NCBI RefSeq assembly: GCF_027921745.1
Contig: NC_079238.1
Span: 2,294,001-2,358,000 of the forward strand
Direction of reading: 5' to 3'
From: Schizosaccharomyces osmophilus
Lineage: Eukaryota > Ascomycota > Schizosaccharomycetes > Schizosaccharomycetales > Schizosaccharomycetaceae
Length of the DNA: 64,000 bases
Each line of letters starts with the position of its first letter. Positions within the stretch are counted from its first letter, which is position 1. This document shows positions 43,874 through 54,538 of this stretch, one piece after another. The notes under the pieces were generated by a model that did not search any database, was not told where the DNA came from, and saw nothing but the letters and a program-made list of their open reading frames with translations. The position numbers and the translations under genes were made by a program.

Positions 43874-44373
43874 TTCTGTTATACAAAGTACGGATTTTAG
43901 TTGATTTTACTTAATAAAACCGTTTGTTAAATTTTATAACTAAATTTAGGTACGTACTGAAAGCAATGGATTTGTTTGTATGTAAGTTTTGCCCATGCAA
44001 TACGAGAACGTCGCTTAATACAATATCATACTTAACGAACTCAAAATCACAAGAATATACTGCTTACTTAAATGTAAGTTTCAATGAACGAAGAAAAATT
44101 CGTTGCTACTATAATCATGAAAGACTATACTAGGATTGAAGTCCTTAGACCAACAAAACTATCTACTCAACTCCACACGACGTATCTTTGGAATTTCATT
44201 CTATTAAGTTAAAAACAATCTTTTGATCCACTTAGCTATCGTTACTTGACATTATAAAACCACGTAAAATTGAAAAAGTATTAGGGCAGCGGAAATAAGA
44301 AACACTGCATAAGTAATAAATAGTACAGACGCACATAATCTGATTTAGAAAAAAAAAACAAAACAAAACGGAG
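43874..44373. other. Intergenic REEP-like/tor1 3' end
   Basis: A 500-bp spacer holding the REEP-like promoter and the tor1 3' region. An A-run lies at 44350-44370. No gene is seen. Confidence 0.5.
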
Positions 44374-47300
44374 TTACCAGAAACTGCACCAGCCCACGTA
44401 GCAACGGCAAAGATTTTCTGGTGCTGTCGCTTGCTGGATTAGTCTTTCTACTTGTGTTTTGACAGGCAGTTCTTCTGTTAAATGAAAGTCTTTTCCGGTC
44501 AGCTTATTGGATACCCGTTTTAAAACTTGGATAGATCTTTCATTCAAGTTTTCGGATTCATTATTTTTATCCTCATTGATATAGTCCAAGTGCCGGATTC
44601 GATGAACAAAAGAACGGCTCTTCTCTTCCACACTGCTTGAGCCTGCTTTAAGCGTTGTCGTAACTCCAAACGAACCCTTCGTCATCAGTCTCCAGTTAAT
44701 TAAAGGATCATAAACAAACGCTTCCAAAACTGCCATTAAAGATTCCGTGTTGGATCTTAAAACTCTCAAAACATGCTCGCATGTAATTGTGTAGGTCCCC
44801 TGAATACCACTTACCTCCATGGCGTTGATAAGCATACGAGTGAGTCTAAAGGGTATGTGCTCGGGGAACTTATCTCTATGCATAGCAACTTCAAAACAGT
44901 CGGCGAAATCAATGTGAATAATTTTACCTGTGTATCTATCCATCATTAGGTTCGAAGGGTGTCTATCGCCGAGTCCTAATATATAGCCCACCATTGACAT
45001 CAAAGCTAGACTTTGGGTGAAACTGATCCTTCGATCTAACCATGCTTCTGAGTTGGGGCTTCTGAGCCAAAGTAAATGATATAAGTCATGACCATCTGTA
45101 TTTGCCAGAACAAACTCAAAAACTTCTAGCTTTTGCAAAAGGGTTAAGCTATCATAAGCCGGCGCCATTTGTAGCATCATGCGATGCTCATGGTTCAACA
45201 TGAGATGCCGCTTAGCACGGAAATCGCGAATCAACGAGTGCAAAGTGTCACTATGAGGCACCCAACCAAGCAAACCTGAATTTGGAGACAAAGGTATGAC
45301 GGGATACCTTTCTATACTAAGTCGTCTCTTGAAAGTCTCTGAGTCCGTCGTTAATAAAGTATTACACAGTCCAAATAACTGCATAACTCGTTCATCTTGC
45401 CTCAAATCCTCATGTCCTTTTAAAGCATATTGATAATCTTTTCCGTCACTACCGCGAATGGTAAACCGTCGGGGTCTCTGCTTCGATGAGATAACCTCAA
45501 ATTTACGATGGAAATGAGCAATTTTTATTACAGGCTTGTTATGCCCATACGTTCCTGGTACAGCTAACTCCAAATCGGAAGCATCCAAAAGCTTCGGAGA
45601 TACATACTGCAATTCTAAATGCTTGATTTTGGGCAGCTGTCTTTGGATACGTCTAAAAACTTGATAATATATGTCCCATGACTGATTCAGCTCTGTTGAA
45701 TCATCACTCTTCAAATACTTCTTCCAGCAGTTTTTGGCTCTACGGAGGTCGTATCCAAATGACTGGGCAAAGGAGACTTCCGACAAAGTGGAAGGTCCCT
45801 TTTCTAATATCTCATGAAGAGGTGTAATGATTTCAATCATCAAAGACGTATTATGGTCTGTAAAGTACGCCTGAGAAGCCTCCTCTAATCCCTCATACCA
45901 TAGCTCATGCCATAAAATAGCAACTCGGATCAATTCGTGACTGACTAAAAGGGCTTGGCGTACCAAAACATCACTATGCGAAAGCATACTATCCATAATA
46001 GATTTAGCAGATTGCTTTTGCTGAATATTAGTAGACTTGGAAGACACCGTTAAAGAGTAAACTAATGCCTGAGGGTGAACACGTCCGATATCAGACAGCA
46101 GCTGATGAACCGAAGAACGAACCGACGTGCTGGATGTGTGAATCCGAGCAATTAATTGAGGAATTACCTCTAACCACGTATCCATAGGCACGTTGGAAAA
46201 ACCTTCTGTGATCGCAGCAGCAACACCTTTGTGTTCGCCAAATTTGAACCATAAGTTTAATAATCGTAATATATCCTGTAAAGAATTTTTAGGACTTAAA
46301 GCAGATGACTTAAAGAACCCTCTAATCGCAGGAACAATATATTGTGGATACATTTCTCTCCCAATGCCTGCATCAGATTGCTCATAATACCCAACGACTT
46401 CAAAATTCACAAGTGCCCAAGAATGCCAAGCCTTATACCAGTTTTTGTCACATATAGTCGCATTATAGTAAGAACTCAGAATTTCAGTTACACTTTCCTT
46501 TAACATAGAACGCTGTAACACTTTTTTCCACTTTCCCTGTTTATGAAAGCATCTCGCAAGAAATGATTGTTCATCACTGACTTCATAATCATTTGACAAT
46601 TCACCTGAATCCATAAACGGCATTGCTCGATTAGTTTTATTTCTTGAATATAAAAAACTCGTAAATTCTTCTAAGCTTGCCACAGCAACCTCTTTGTTGT
46701 TATTTGCCCACAAAAACTTTAAATAGGTATATACAACGTGGGGATTTATTGATTTGAGAGAATCCATTGGGTACGGTTTCGAGGGATCACGGCCCATTAG
46801 GTAGTTCAAGCATTTACCGGCCAATTTTAGTCGGTCAGATCTGCGACATAAATTAGCCAATTCAATCCACATTTCTGGCGAGTGTGTAGGAGAAAACACA
46901 AGAGCTCTAAAACGTAGAGTATTATGCCAAACGTCAACATTTTTCTGACACCCCCGAAGCCTTTTTTTCCAGGTTTTCTTCAAGGAATCTAAATTCCCCT
47001 CAAATGACTCATTTTTCTTATAATCGATTATTTCTTCCAGTTCCGATAGCATCTGAGACTTCACCATTATACCATAAGCACGATTGTAGCTTCCTCTAAT
47101 TATAGAAGAAAGGTCATTGACAAGTATATCCCGATGTCTCTCAATATGTAAATAAGCTTTTTCATACTGACACCGATGTACGGCATGGATAGCAGAAAAA
47201 AACTCCTTCTCTTGAGGTTCTCTATCCATGGCACTGACATATTCACTGATTAAACCCCATTGACCAAGACCCCACGCAGCAGCTGCTGCAAGCGGAGCAA

Positions 47301-50300
47301 TAGCTTCACGATGTTCTTGTTCAGACACAACCCACGTTTCCTGGGCCAAATGAGACAGATGATCCCAGTCACCCAAAGCAAAATAGCATCGGAGTTTTCC
47401 GAAACTAATTTCGAAAGAGTGCTCACCTTCAGCTTCCCGTGTCTCGTAGGCTGCTAACGCATCATCCCATCTTTGTAATTTTTCATACCAAGTTTCCTTA
47501 AGGTTGAATTGTTTATGTTGTTTTGCATACTGCAACATGCCAACAGCTGCATCAGATTGTTGAAGATGATTATTTATCGTAATTAGCGATTCAATGGTGC
47601 CAATACTGACATCCTCTTTTGTTTCTTCCATAAACTGCAATTCAGTATAGTGTAAAGCTTTGGCATATACATTAGCTTTTGAAGCATGTGCACTTAATGC
47701 TTCAATAGATATTGGCAGAGCATGATCCTCTCTTTCCATATATTCCGCAAGATTAAGTAAAATTTGAGAAATTTCAACTGATATGTTCGGTGCATTTAAC
47801 GCCGTCTCAACTGACTTTACTAAACTTTTTTTATTACTGGCACCTAACTCGTCCCAACAAGAAAGAAAACTAACGTTAAATAAATCGCGGGAGAGTGGGT
47901 GGTAAATGCCAGCCAAACTAGAACAAGCCCTCAGAGCTGAAGAGGGTGATTCCTTCAATAGTTCGACGCTGAGTCTCCGTATCCAATCTTGCCAATCGTC
48001 TCGAGTGAGTTTCTGTGACGCTTCCCATGAAGCTTTTAATGAAGACTGATCTACGGGTAATTTGGTCAGAGGCGGATCCTCCAATTCAAACTTTAAAGAA
48101 GATATTTGTTGAAATTCATTCGCAATTAAATCCTTTGGTAGGGACTCACCTTTAAGTAATTTTGAGACAAGAAGATCATAAGTCGGATGAGTTATCTTGT
48201 GATGCACAAGAACCTTGTTAATCATAGGAATAAATACTGCATAGTCGTAACCTAATTGGGAAACCACAGCACACAGCGTATCCATTATGACGATTTTTAG
48301 TTCACTGTTTGACTTCGTTAGCATGCGCACTAAAGGATGAATGATACGAGAGGCATGGTCGGAAAAATTAACTAGTTGCAAGAGTTGAGAAATACACTTT
48401 AATGCACTTTTTCGAAATTGCAATGGAACTGAGTCACGTTCAAAACTTCTGATGATAACGGGCAGCACCAGGTGCATGTATTCTTCAATATTAGATCCAA
48501 AAATAACAAATGACTGTAAAAATTTGTAGGAAATCACTCTAGTTGGTGATGTGTCCGAAGAGAAGGATTTCAACATATGAGACAGGATTTGTGGTAAATA
48601 GAACTTAAATTCATCTCCCAATGCGACGGCGATTGAATCAATCAAATCTATTATTACAAGTAAAAGTGATGGAGATGTATTCCAAAAGACTTTTGATAGA
48701 TTAAAGATTTCAGATATATAATCCTTTATTTTCGGCCCCACAATAGAAGTCAAATTTGTGAGTTGCTGAAAATATAATTCTACAGATGAAGGAGACAAGT
48801 TCGTCATTAACTGCAAGAATGTAGGAACTAACTGAGGAAGGAAGGCAACGGATTTAAACTTTAGTTGAGAGCATATATGCATTACTGCTTGGACGACCGA
48901 CGTATGGTGCATTGCTAATGAGCTGTCTTTGAGAATCTGAACCAAGGTTACAACAGCAACCATGGCATAGTTCTCTAAAGAGTCATATTGAGTGCATGGC
49001 AAATTAGAGAAAACACTTTGATGTGTCGACTGACTTTTCTGTAATTTATCAGAAAACTGCTCGGTAGCCAAATAAGTATAAGGATCAAGGGCACCTAAAA
49101 CACCCAAGGTCCTTAAAACTTCTCTTTTAATAGGTGTTGGTTGCTCCGATTGTAATATTTCAATCAATATGTTTAATAAAAAGGGATAATCCATGTATGG
49201 CTGAATAACGTAACCAGAAGCGCCGCAGAGTTGTCTTAAACATTTTAAAGATGCCAACCGTTTTAAAGTTGAGCTTTGATCTTGAAGACTAAATAAAATA
49301 AGCTTCATAAAAGAAGACCGAACGTCTGTAGGAATGTCGTCTCCTTCTACACTTGCTAATTCACCTAGAGCAGCAATGATGGCAGAAGATACTCCCGGAC
49401 TAGGATCAGAACCTTTCGGTAAAATAACATGCATGATAGATTCGATGTAAGGCTTAATGAGCATTCGAGCTTTGGAAACGAGTAGTTTTAATAACTGAGC
49501 ACTCTCTTCTTTTTGACGACTGTTCCCCGAATATTCTAAGTCGGAAAGCAATTGTATAATTGTTTTCCGCAAAGAAGGCATGACATGAGCCGGATTGTAT
49601 AACGCGAGTCGACCAATGATAACAATGGCAATCTCACGGATAGAAAACACCTCGTCATTTAAAGCTATGAAAAGGCAACGAATGTTATCAGGGTGAGCCA
49701 GATGACGATCGAATCGCTCATCTAACAATGAGAGCACAGTTTCTCTAATTCGGGGGTCCGAATCTGCTATTCCTAAAGTAAGAAGCTTTTCGAGTACCTC
49801 AGCAACAGACTCAATAGCTAAAGGGGTAGTTTTACGACACACAGGATCTCTAGCGAAAACCTGGCAGCAAGTTCTGGCGGCGGCAATACGAACTTCGGGA
49901 TTGTCATTATCGAGATAGGATAAAACCGACTCTTGTATGAAGCTGATCAGCGAGTATCCTGTGAAATTGAAGGTACCTAGCGTTTCCAAAGCTAAAATGA
50001 TAGGCTCTACGTTTTTGCAATGCTGATTGGTTTCTCTAGCTGAGTAAAGATTTGTAAAGCTAGGGGTATAGGTGTCGTTATTTCGAATCTCAAAATTTTT
50101 TCCAGTAAGAATCTGACTAACCATATTTAATAAACGTTCTTGAACAGGAGCAAGCAAAGGAGGAATGTTCTCGGCCATCTTAACAAGTGCTTGCCGCAAG
50201 TGTAAGCTTAACTCACAGGAAAATATGAGACCTAAAAGACTACGCGAATCTTCCAATAATTCCAATTTTACAGCGGCAGCAAGCATACCTATACATATAA

Positions 50301-51375
50301 AAACAGGCTTTTCTTGTTGCTGTCTATCCCTTACTTTAGTAGTCAAAGTATCACGAATCACTAAAAGAATGCTCTGTAAATACGGGATCATAGCTTCATT
50401 GACAGCCATTGCGATTCTTCCAATGGCTTCAAAAGCGAGCGGTTTCTCTTTGTCTTTTCGGATTTGGGATAGCAGATAAACCATGAAAGGATCTAAATAT
50501 TTCAGTTGAAATTTACCGGGATTATACTCTGCCAACGTAGATAGTAGCAGTAAAATTGAACGGCGTATAGTTCCATCGCGGTGTTCGCGTAAGCGGAGAA
50601 CCAAATCGCAGAATGCAACATAGTGTTCACGGATAAAAGAACCGGATTTTTCAAAAAGTTCTTTATAGGCGAGCAAACTTCCATGTAAATATTCCACACT
50701 GGATTGCCGCAGTCCAAATTCGGCTTGCAATAGTACTTTGCTGAAACACTGTAATTGGACTTTGGCCTCACGCTGGCAGACAACATCCAGACAAGCTCCT
50801 AAAGCATCTGCAGCGGTTTCCCGGATTAAAGGTTTGGGATCACGAAGGGTTATCCATAGATTTTGGAAAATTTCACTAATATACAAATATACTAAAGTTG
50901 GTGAGTTTTGAGCCAAAGACTTTAGAATTAATACAGACGCCATCCGTTTCTGTTCTTGTCGATCCCCTTGAAGCCATTCAAATGCACGTTGGACTTCGAA
51001 TTCGACAAGTTCGGCTGCCAATGTGCCACCTAAAGCAGCGAGCTGCCCAAATACTTTTGCGGAAAGTTCCATGGAGCGAAAATCCGTACTTGGAAGCGTC
51101 ATACGCAAATAGTTTGCATACCGCGACAAGTTTGTGATATCTCCATCGCTTTCAAATTCAATTAGTTTCCCAATTGCAAGGATACCACCAAATCGCTCAT
51201 GAATATCATGACTGTGTATAAGTTCAAAAATCCTTCGATTAATTTCGTTATTAAACCGAGCCAGTGATTCTCCTGAAAGTTCTTTTGTGGAACTATGCAC
51301 AAAGTCCTTTAAATTCTCGGCCGCCGTAACCTGAACGCTCTCATTTTTACTTAGTAGATCAGCAAAACACTCCAT
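44374..51375 (-). CDS. tor1: Tor1, PIK-related TOR kinase (TORC2 catalytic subunit in S. pombe)
   Basis: Target-of-rapamycin kinase. In S. pombe Tor1 is mainly the TORC2 catalytic subunit acting through Gad8. One uninterrupted exon of 2333 residues from the ATG at 51375. The N-terminal 1200 residues are HEAT repeats, then the FAT domain. The FRB segment starts at WHELWYEGLEEASQAYF, where the serine that governs FKBP-rapamycin binding (S2035 in human) is S1834 by my count, the number used for S. pombe Tor1 (Tor2 uses 1837). The kinase domain has GHEDLRQDERVMQLFGL, LGLGDRHPSNLMMDR and HIDFADCFEV. Note Ala where human mTOR has Gly (HIDFGD). FATC ends CRCYVGWCSFW. Tor2 is the alternative; synteny with gpi1 and pdb1 favours tor1. 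Confidence 0.95.
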   Translation of the reverse strand: MECFADLLSKNESVQVTAAENLKDFVHSSTKELSGESLARFNNEINRRIFELIHSHDIHERFGGILAIGKLIEFESDGDITNLSRYANYLRMTLPSTDFRSMELSAKVFGQLAALGGTLAAELVEFEVQRAFEWLQGDRQEQKRMASVLILKSLAQNSPTLVYLYISEIFQNLWITLRDPKPLIRETAADALGACLDVVCQREAKVQLQCFSKVLLQAEFGLRQSSVEYLHGSLLAYKELFEKSGSFIREHYVAFCDLVLRLREHRDGTIRRSILLLLSTLAEYNPGKFQLKYLDPFMVYLLSQIRKDKEKPLAFEAIGRIAMAVNEAMIPYLQSILLVIRDTLTTKVRDRQQQEKPVFICIGMLAAAVKLELLEDSRSLLGLIFSCELSLHLRQALVKMAENIPPLLAPVQERLLNMVSQILTGKNFEIRNNDTYTPSFTNLYSARETNQHCKNVEPIILALETLGTFNFTGYSLISFIQESVLSYLDNDNPEVRIAAARTCCQVFARDPVCRKTTPLAIESVAEVLEKLLTLGIADSDPRIRETVLSLLDERFDRHLAHPDNIRCLFIALNDEVFSIREIAIVIIGRLALYNPAHVMPSLRKTIIQLLSDLEYSGNSRQKEESAQLLKLLVSKARMLIKPYIESIMHVILPKGSDPSPGVSSAIIAALGELASVEGDDIPTDVRSSFMKLILFSLQDQSSTLKRLASLKCLRQLCGASGYVIQPYMDYPFLLNILIEILQSEQPTPIKREVLRTLGVLGALDPYTYLATEQFSDKLQKSQSTHQSVFSNLPCTQYDSLENYAMVAVVTLVQILKDSSLAMHHTSVVQAVMHICSQLKFKSVAFLPQLVPTFLQLMTNLSPSSVELYFQQLTNLTSIVGPKIKDYISEIFNLSKVFWNTSPSLLLVIIDLIDSIAVALGDEFKFYLPQILSHMLKSFSSDTSPTRVISYKFLQSFVIFGSNIEEYMHLVLPVIIRSFERDSVPLQFRKSALKCISQLLQLVNFSDHASRIIHPLVRMLTKSNSELKIVIMDTLCAVVSQLGYDYAVFIPMINKVLVHHKITHPTYDLLVSKLLKGESLPKDLIANEFQQISSLKFELEDPPLTKLPVDQSSLKASWEASQKLTRDDWQDWIRRLSVELLKESPSSALRACSSLAGIYHPLSRDLFNVSFLSCWDELGASNKKSLVKSVETALNAPNISVEISQILLNLAEYMEREDHALPISIEALSAHASKANVYAKALHYTELQFMEETKEDVSIGTIESLITINNHLQQSDAAVGMLQYAKQHKQFNLKETWYEKLQRWDDALAAYETREAEGEHSFEISFGKLRCYFALGDWDHLSHLAQETWVVSEQEHREAIAPLAAAAAWGLGQWGLISEYVSAMDREPQEKEFFSAIHAVHRCQYEKAYLHIERHRDILVNDLSSIIRGSYNRAYGIMVKSQMLSELEEIIDYKKNESFEGNLDSLKKTWKKRLRGCQKNVDVWHNTLRFRALVFSPTHSPEMWIELANLCRRSDRLKLAGKCLNYLMGRDPSKPYPMDSLKSINPHVVYTYLKFLWANNNKEVAVASLEEFTSFLYSRNKTNRAMPFMDSGELSNDYEVSDEQSFLARCFHKQGKWKKVLQRSMLKESVTEILSSYYNATICDKNWYKAWHSWALVNFEVVGYYEQSDAGIGREMYPQYIVPAIRGFFKSSALSPKNSLQDILRLLNLWFKFGEHKGVAAAITEGFSNVPMDTWLEVIPQLIARIHTSSTSVRSSVHQLLSDIGRVHPQALVYSLTVSSKSTNIQQKQSAKSIMDSMLSHSDVLVRQALLVSHELIRVAILWHELWYEGLEEASQAYFTDHNTSLMIEIITPLHEILEKGPSTLSEVSFAQSFGYDLRRAKNCWKKYLKSDDSTELNQSWDIYYQVFRRIQRQLPKIKHLELQYVSPKLLDASDLELAVPGTYGHNKPVIKIAHFHRKFEVISSKQRPRRFTIRGSDGKDYQYALKGHEDLRQDERVMQLFGLCNTLLTTDSETFKRRLSIERYPVIPLSPNSGLLGWVPHSDTLHSLIRDFRAKRHLMLNHEHRMMLQMAPAYDSLTLLQKLEVFEFVLANTDGHDLYHLLWLRSPNSEAWLDRRISFTQSLALMSMVGYILGLGDRHPSNLMMDRYTGKIIHIDFADCFEVAMHRDKFPEHIPFRLTRMLINAMEVSGIQGTYTITCEHVLRVLRSNTESLMAVLEAFVYDPLINWRLMTKGSFGVTTTLKAGSSSVEEKSRSFVHRIRHLDYINEDKNNESENLNERSIQVLKRVSNKLTGKDFHLTEELPVKTQVERLIQQATAPENLCRCYVGWCSFW

Positions 51376-51935
51376 CAATCAATTTCAAGTTGAGTTAACC
51401 ATGTAGATATCTATTGAAATGCGATTCAATATTTCTTCAAACACAGCGCGCATTCAAGTCGTACAACTTTAGAACTTTTTATCGTGATCAAATAGAATAT
51501 TTAAAAATATCATTTGCAAATAAACAATGCTTATGTTCAATTATTTGCTTACACAAACAGGCCCTGTATTTATGTGGAATGATAGAGGAGTTATCCTATT
51601 CCTTCTGAACACCCCAAGAAATTCGTGAGTGAGTGAGTTGATGAACATTACATATTATAGTGAAGTTCCTTATGTTACTTAGATGACCCGTTAGACTTCA
51701 TTATGTTGGATGGTCTATGGACCTTGAAGAGACGTAACCTTTCAGTAAACATTTGTAAACAATCTGTTTGTCGATGAAAAGTAGAACCATACTTTTCTAA
51801 AGCAGTGGGAACATATTTTTTTGTAGAAACTAACGTTAGAAAGCTTTTAAAGGAGTTTGTTAGACTCTCTACTGCAATTCACGAAGTTCAAAAACCAAAA
51901 ACGAAAGCGTTGTCTTAAAGTACAATGCTCTAGAT
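51376..51935. other. Divergent intergenic tor1/small membrane protein
   Basis: A 560-bp double promoter containing two GTAAACA sites in direct repeat (listed separately). No other gene is seen. Confidence 0.5.
51745..51761. promoter_or_regulatory. Tandem forkhead-type GTAAACA pair, 10-bp spacing
   Basis: Perfect GTAAACA at 51745-51751 and again at 51755-51761, same orientation, one helical turn apart. It matches the core for fission yeast forkhead factors (Sep1/Fkh2 or Mei4). It lies 175 bp upstream of the small membrane protein and 370 bp upstream of tor1. Confidence 0.5.
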
Positions 51936-52211
51936 ATGCGTCGTGTTTTTATATATGTTATTATATTTTTGTTTGGATTTATTACAGCACGATTAGCTTT
52001 AATTGGGGAATTGTATAACTGCTTAAAGTACATATTAACATTGGATAGCCATCCCACAAGACTCATCTTTTACGTTTCGATATTCAGCTTTATTGGGATT
52101 TTCTTTTGGATTCCTCTGAATAGAATTGCAGAGTTTGAAGCACGGAATCCTTCTTTGGCTAGCGGTGGTATATCAGCCAGAGAACAGTTACTGAGACGAG
52201 GAAGCTTTTAA
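51936..52211 (+). CDS. Small two-transmembrane protein of unknown function
   Basis: A 91-codon frame with a clean ATG. I do not recognise it. Two hydrophobic segments are seen: residues about 4-25 (VFIYVIIFLFGFITARLAL) and about 42-62 (RLIFYVSIFSFIGIFFWIPL), with a short loop and a C-terminal tail of about 28 residues (EARNPSLASGGISAREQLLR, ending RGSF). It ends 134 bp before gpi1 on the same strand, close spacing even for fission yeast. It could be a small ER subunit. A tail of mixed, non-repetitive composition and the absence of poly-T bias argue that it is real. A chance frame is still possible since conservation could not be tested. Confidence 0.55.
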   Translation: MRRVFIYVIIFLFGFITARLALIGELYNCLKYILTLDSHPTRLIFYVSIFSFIGIFFWIPLNRIAEFEARNPSLASGGISAREQLLRRGSF

Positions 52212-52345
52212 GTTAAGTCTTAAGGAAGAGCAAGTATAAGCAAGGAATCTTTTTCGCAACTATCTGCCTTTATTATCTGGAATCTGCAAAACGAAAGAAA
52301 CGTGTAACTCTTAGTTTGTTAAATAAGGTTATCCATTAGTTCATA

Positions 52346-54286
52346 ATGTCGAGGATACATACTCCCATATCCGTTTCTTCCACTCGGTGTAATCCAGTTT
52401 TGCGTGTATATTGGCCAAAAAACCAAATTCAGCACGTAGACTCTGGATATTTGGTGGGTTGGTCTTACTCACCATTTGATCTTGTAGTCGTGACCATTGT
52501 CAAAAATCCATCTCGGTTTGATGATTTTCTGCAAACCAAGCAATCTTCTTTTTATGAAGTTGAAAGTCTGGGAATTTTCGGAACACTGAATTTACCCTAC
52601 AGTTCTTATGAGCATAAACACCAGGATAATTGGCTTAATATCCGTTTACGAACTCAATTTTCTCACCCTCAAATATACAGAGTTAATGATTCCGATTTGT
52701 CCCTAAATTTACATGTGATCTACTACGTCCCTCCTCAACCCAAGAGAATGCAGTTTTTGTCTCTTGAACCTCTCTCCCTTTTGTTATTAAAGGATTCTGT
52801 CTTTGATCATTCAAGTCTTGAATATAAAAAAGATCAGCACTTACAAAACCTACTACACAAATTGGACTTACACTTCCCCCGTCGTCCTGAAAATACTTGG
52901 TACAGAAGTCTTCGCAGTGACTTGGTTGAGCTTTTAAACCAGTCTTTTGAAGTCCATGTATTATTGCGGGAGTATCCAAACCGGAAAAATAGTATGCTAA
53001 TCAAAAGTTCAAAACGTTATTTCTTATGCTTTTTAAACCTTCTTCACCCTATTGTCTTAATTTTTATAATGTTTTTGAGAGTTTTAAATGAGTTTATTTT
53101 ACACGTTATTAATTACCGTATACATCCCGCATTTCCAAATATGAGGGATATATTCGTTTCTGCAAGGCAGGTGGATTTGCGTCTCCAGCAAGCATGTTTT
53201 TGGCCTGTGCAGTACATGAAACTTTGGATGCTTCGAAAAAGCAAGCATGTTATTATGAAGGATTATAAAGAGTATATACGTCTGTATAATAATCTATGGC
53301 TTGTCGCTAATGATATAATCTTCGGGATTACCATGTGTTCTTTTATCTTGGAAAATCTTCCTTTAGTTGTTAATTTGCTCGACAAGGTTCTGTTCAAATT
53401 TGCAATAGAAGACGTCCGAGTTATGGTAACCTGGCTAATAGACACACCTGCCGGGTTAAAACTGAATAACGACATATGTAAATTTATTGTGAAGTTGTCC
53501 GTATGGATTATTGACGTTTGGTATACAGTACTGTTGTCTTTCAGGCAGTATATACCATGGTTCGTTCGGACAATTGCATTTTCTGGTTTCTGTGGTGCCA
53601 GTTTGATGATAGCTTTGATGTCTGATTTTTTGACCATCATGACTATTCATTTGTATGTCCTTTACTTGGCCGCTGCACGTTTATATAACTGGCAATTAAG
53701 GATCATATACAGTTTACTACAACTATTTCGAGGAAAAAAAAGAAATGTCTTACGAAATAGAATTGATTCTTACGAGTATGACTTAGATCAACTGCTTTTG
53801 GGGACAATTTTGTTTACAGTACTAATTTTTTTCTTACCTACAATTTACGTTTTTTACATTGCGTTTGCTGTAACTCGCATTACAGTCATGACATGTTTGG
53901 CGATATTTGAAACGATACTTGCTTTTTTAAATCACTTTCCCTTGTTTGTCACAATGCTTCGAATTAAAGATCCATACAGAATTCCCAGTGGACTGAATTT
54001 AGAGATTGTAAACTCTGAATCTTCAAAAGAGAACACCATGGCTACTTTATACCTTTTCTGTGAATCAAAGCCCATGTCTTTTGGGTCTATGTTTGACCAT
54101 TATCGAAAATTAGCAAGACGACTCATTTCACATTACCTTTCGCAAACAACTTTAATCAGTTTATTGGTTGGTTGTCCTATTCCGCCCATCCCAGCTGAGC
54201 AACTGTACAATATTCAATATGCAATGCTTCCGCATCCACGGATCTCGGTAAAAAAGTTATGGAATCTATTCTTCGAAATTAAGTAG
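52346..54286 (+). CDS. gpi1: Gpi1, GPI-GlcNAc transferase subunit (PIG-Q)
   Basis: Subunit of the ER complex that transfers GlcNAc to phosphatidylinositol, the first step of GPI-anchor synthesis. A single exon of 646 residues (S. pombe about 653). The N-terminal 200 residues are soluble (VLRVYWPKNQIQHVDSGYLV, GWSYSPFDLVV). The C-terminal two-thirds is multi-pass membrane with the Gpi1 domain: NLWLVANDIIFG, DTPAGLKLN, then LILFFLPTIYVFY-like segments and RIPSGLNLEIV near the end. The PAGLKLN and DR/DPYRIPSG blocks are typical of PIG-Q. The frame is intact. Convergent with the mS33 gene. Confidence 0.93.
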   Translation: MSRIHTPISVSSTRCNPVLRVYWPKNQIQHVDSGYLVGWSYSPFDLVVVTIVKNPSRFDDFLQTKQSSFYEVESLGIFGTLNLPYSSYEHKHQDNWLNIRLRTQFSHPQIYRVNDSDLSLNLHVIYYVPPQPKRMQFLSLEPLSLLLLKDSVFDHSSLEYKKDQHLQNLLHKLDLHFPRRPENTWYRSLRSDLVELLNQSFEVHVLLREYPNRKNSMLIKSSKRYFLCFLNLLHPIVLIFIMFLRVLNEFILHVINYRIHPAFPNMRDIFVSARQVDLRLQQACFWPVQYMKLWMLRKSKHVIMKDYKEYIRLYNNLWLVANDIIFGITMCSFILENLPLVVNLLDKVLFKFAIEDVRVMVTWLIDTPAGLKLNNDICKFIVKLSVWIIDVWYTVLLSFRQYIPWFVRTIAFSGFCGASLMIALMSDFLTIMTIHLYVLYLAAARLYNWQLRIIYSLLQLFRGKKRNVLRNRIDSYEYDLDQLLLGTILFTVLIFFLPTIYVFYIAFAVTRITVMTCLAIFETILAFLNHFPLFVTMLRIKDPYRIPSGLNLEIVNSESSKENTMATLYLFCESKPMSFGSMFDHYRKLARRLISHYLSQTTLISLLVGCPIPPIPAEQLYNIQYAMLPHPRISVKKLWNLFFEIK

Positions 54287-54538
54287 GGCTCTTAATAATA
54301 GATATTTGATGATACGAACTTATGATACCTTGAGCATTTACGCTTACATACATGGAACACCTGGGTAAAATATAAGCTATGCATATTTTCATTAATGTTG
54401 GGTAATACATTTGACTTTATACAAAGACCATTAAATGAGGAAAATTAAATCATTGATAAAAGTAGCTTGATATTTTAGAGGAGAAAGAATGGCATGCTAT
54501 TTTTCTCGAATCGACAAGAGACTGAGTAGGAGACAGGA

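Noticed and set aside
44374-51375. Numerous antisense frames of 60-110 codons opposite tor1 and other long genes
   Set aside because: Expected shadows in long coding regions; none has a recognised domain or start context.
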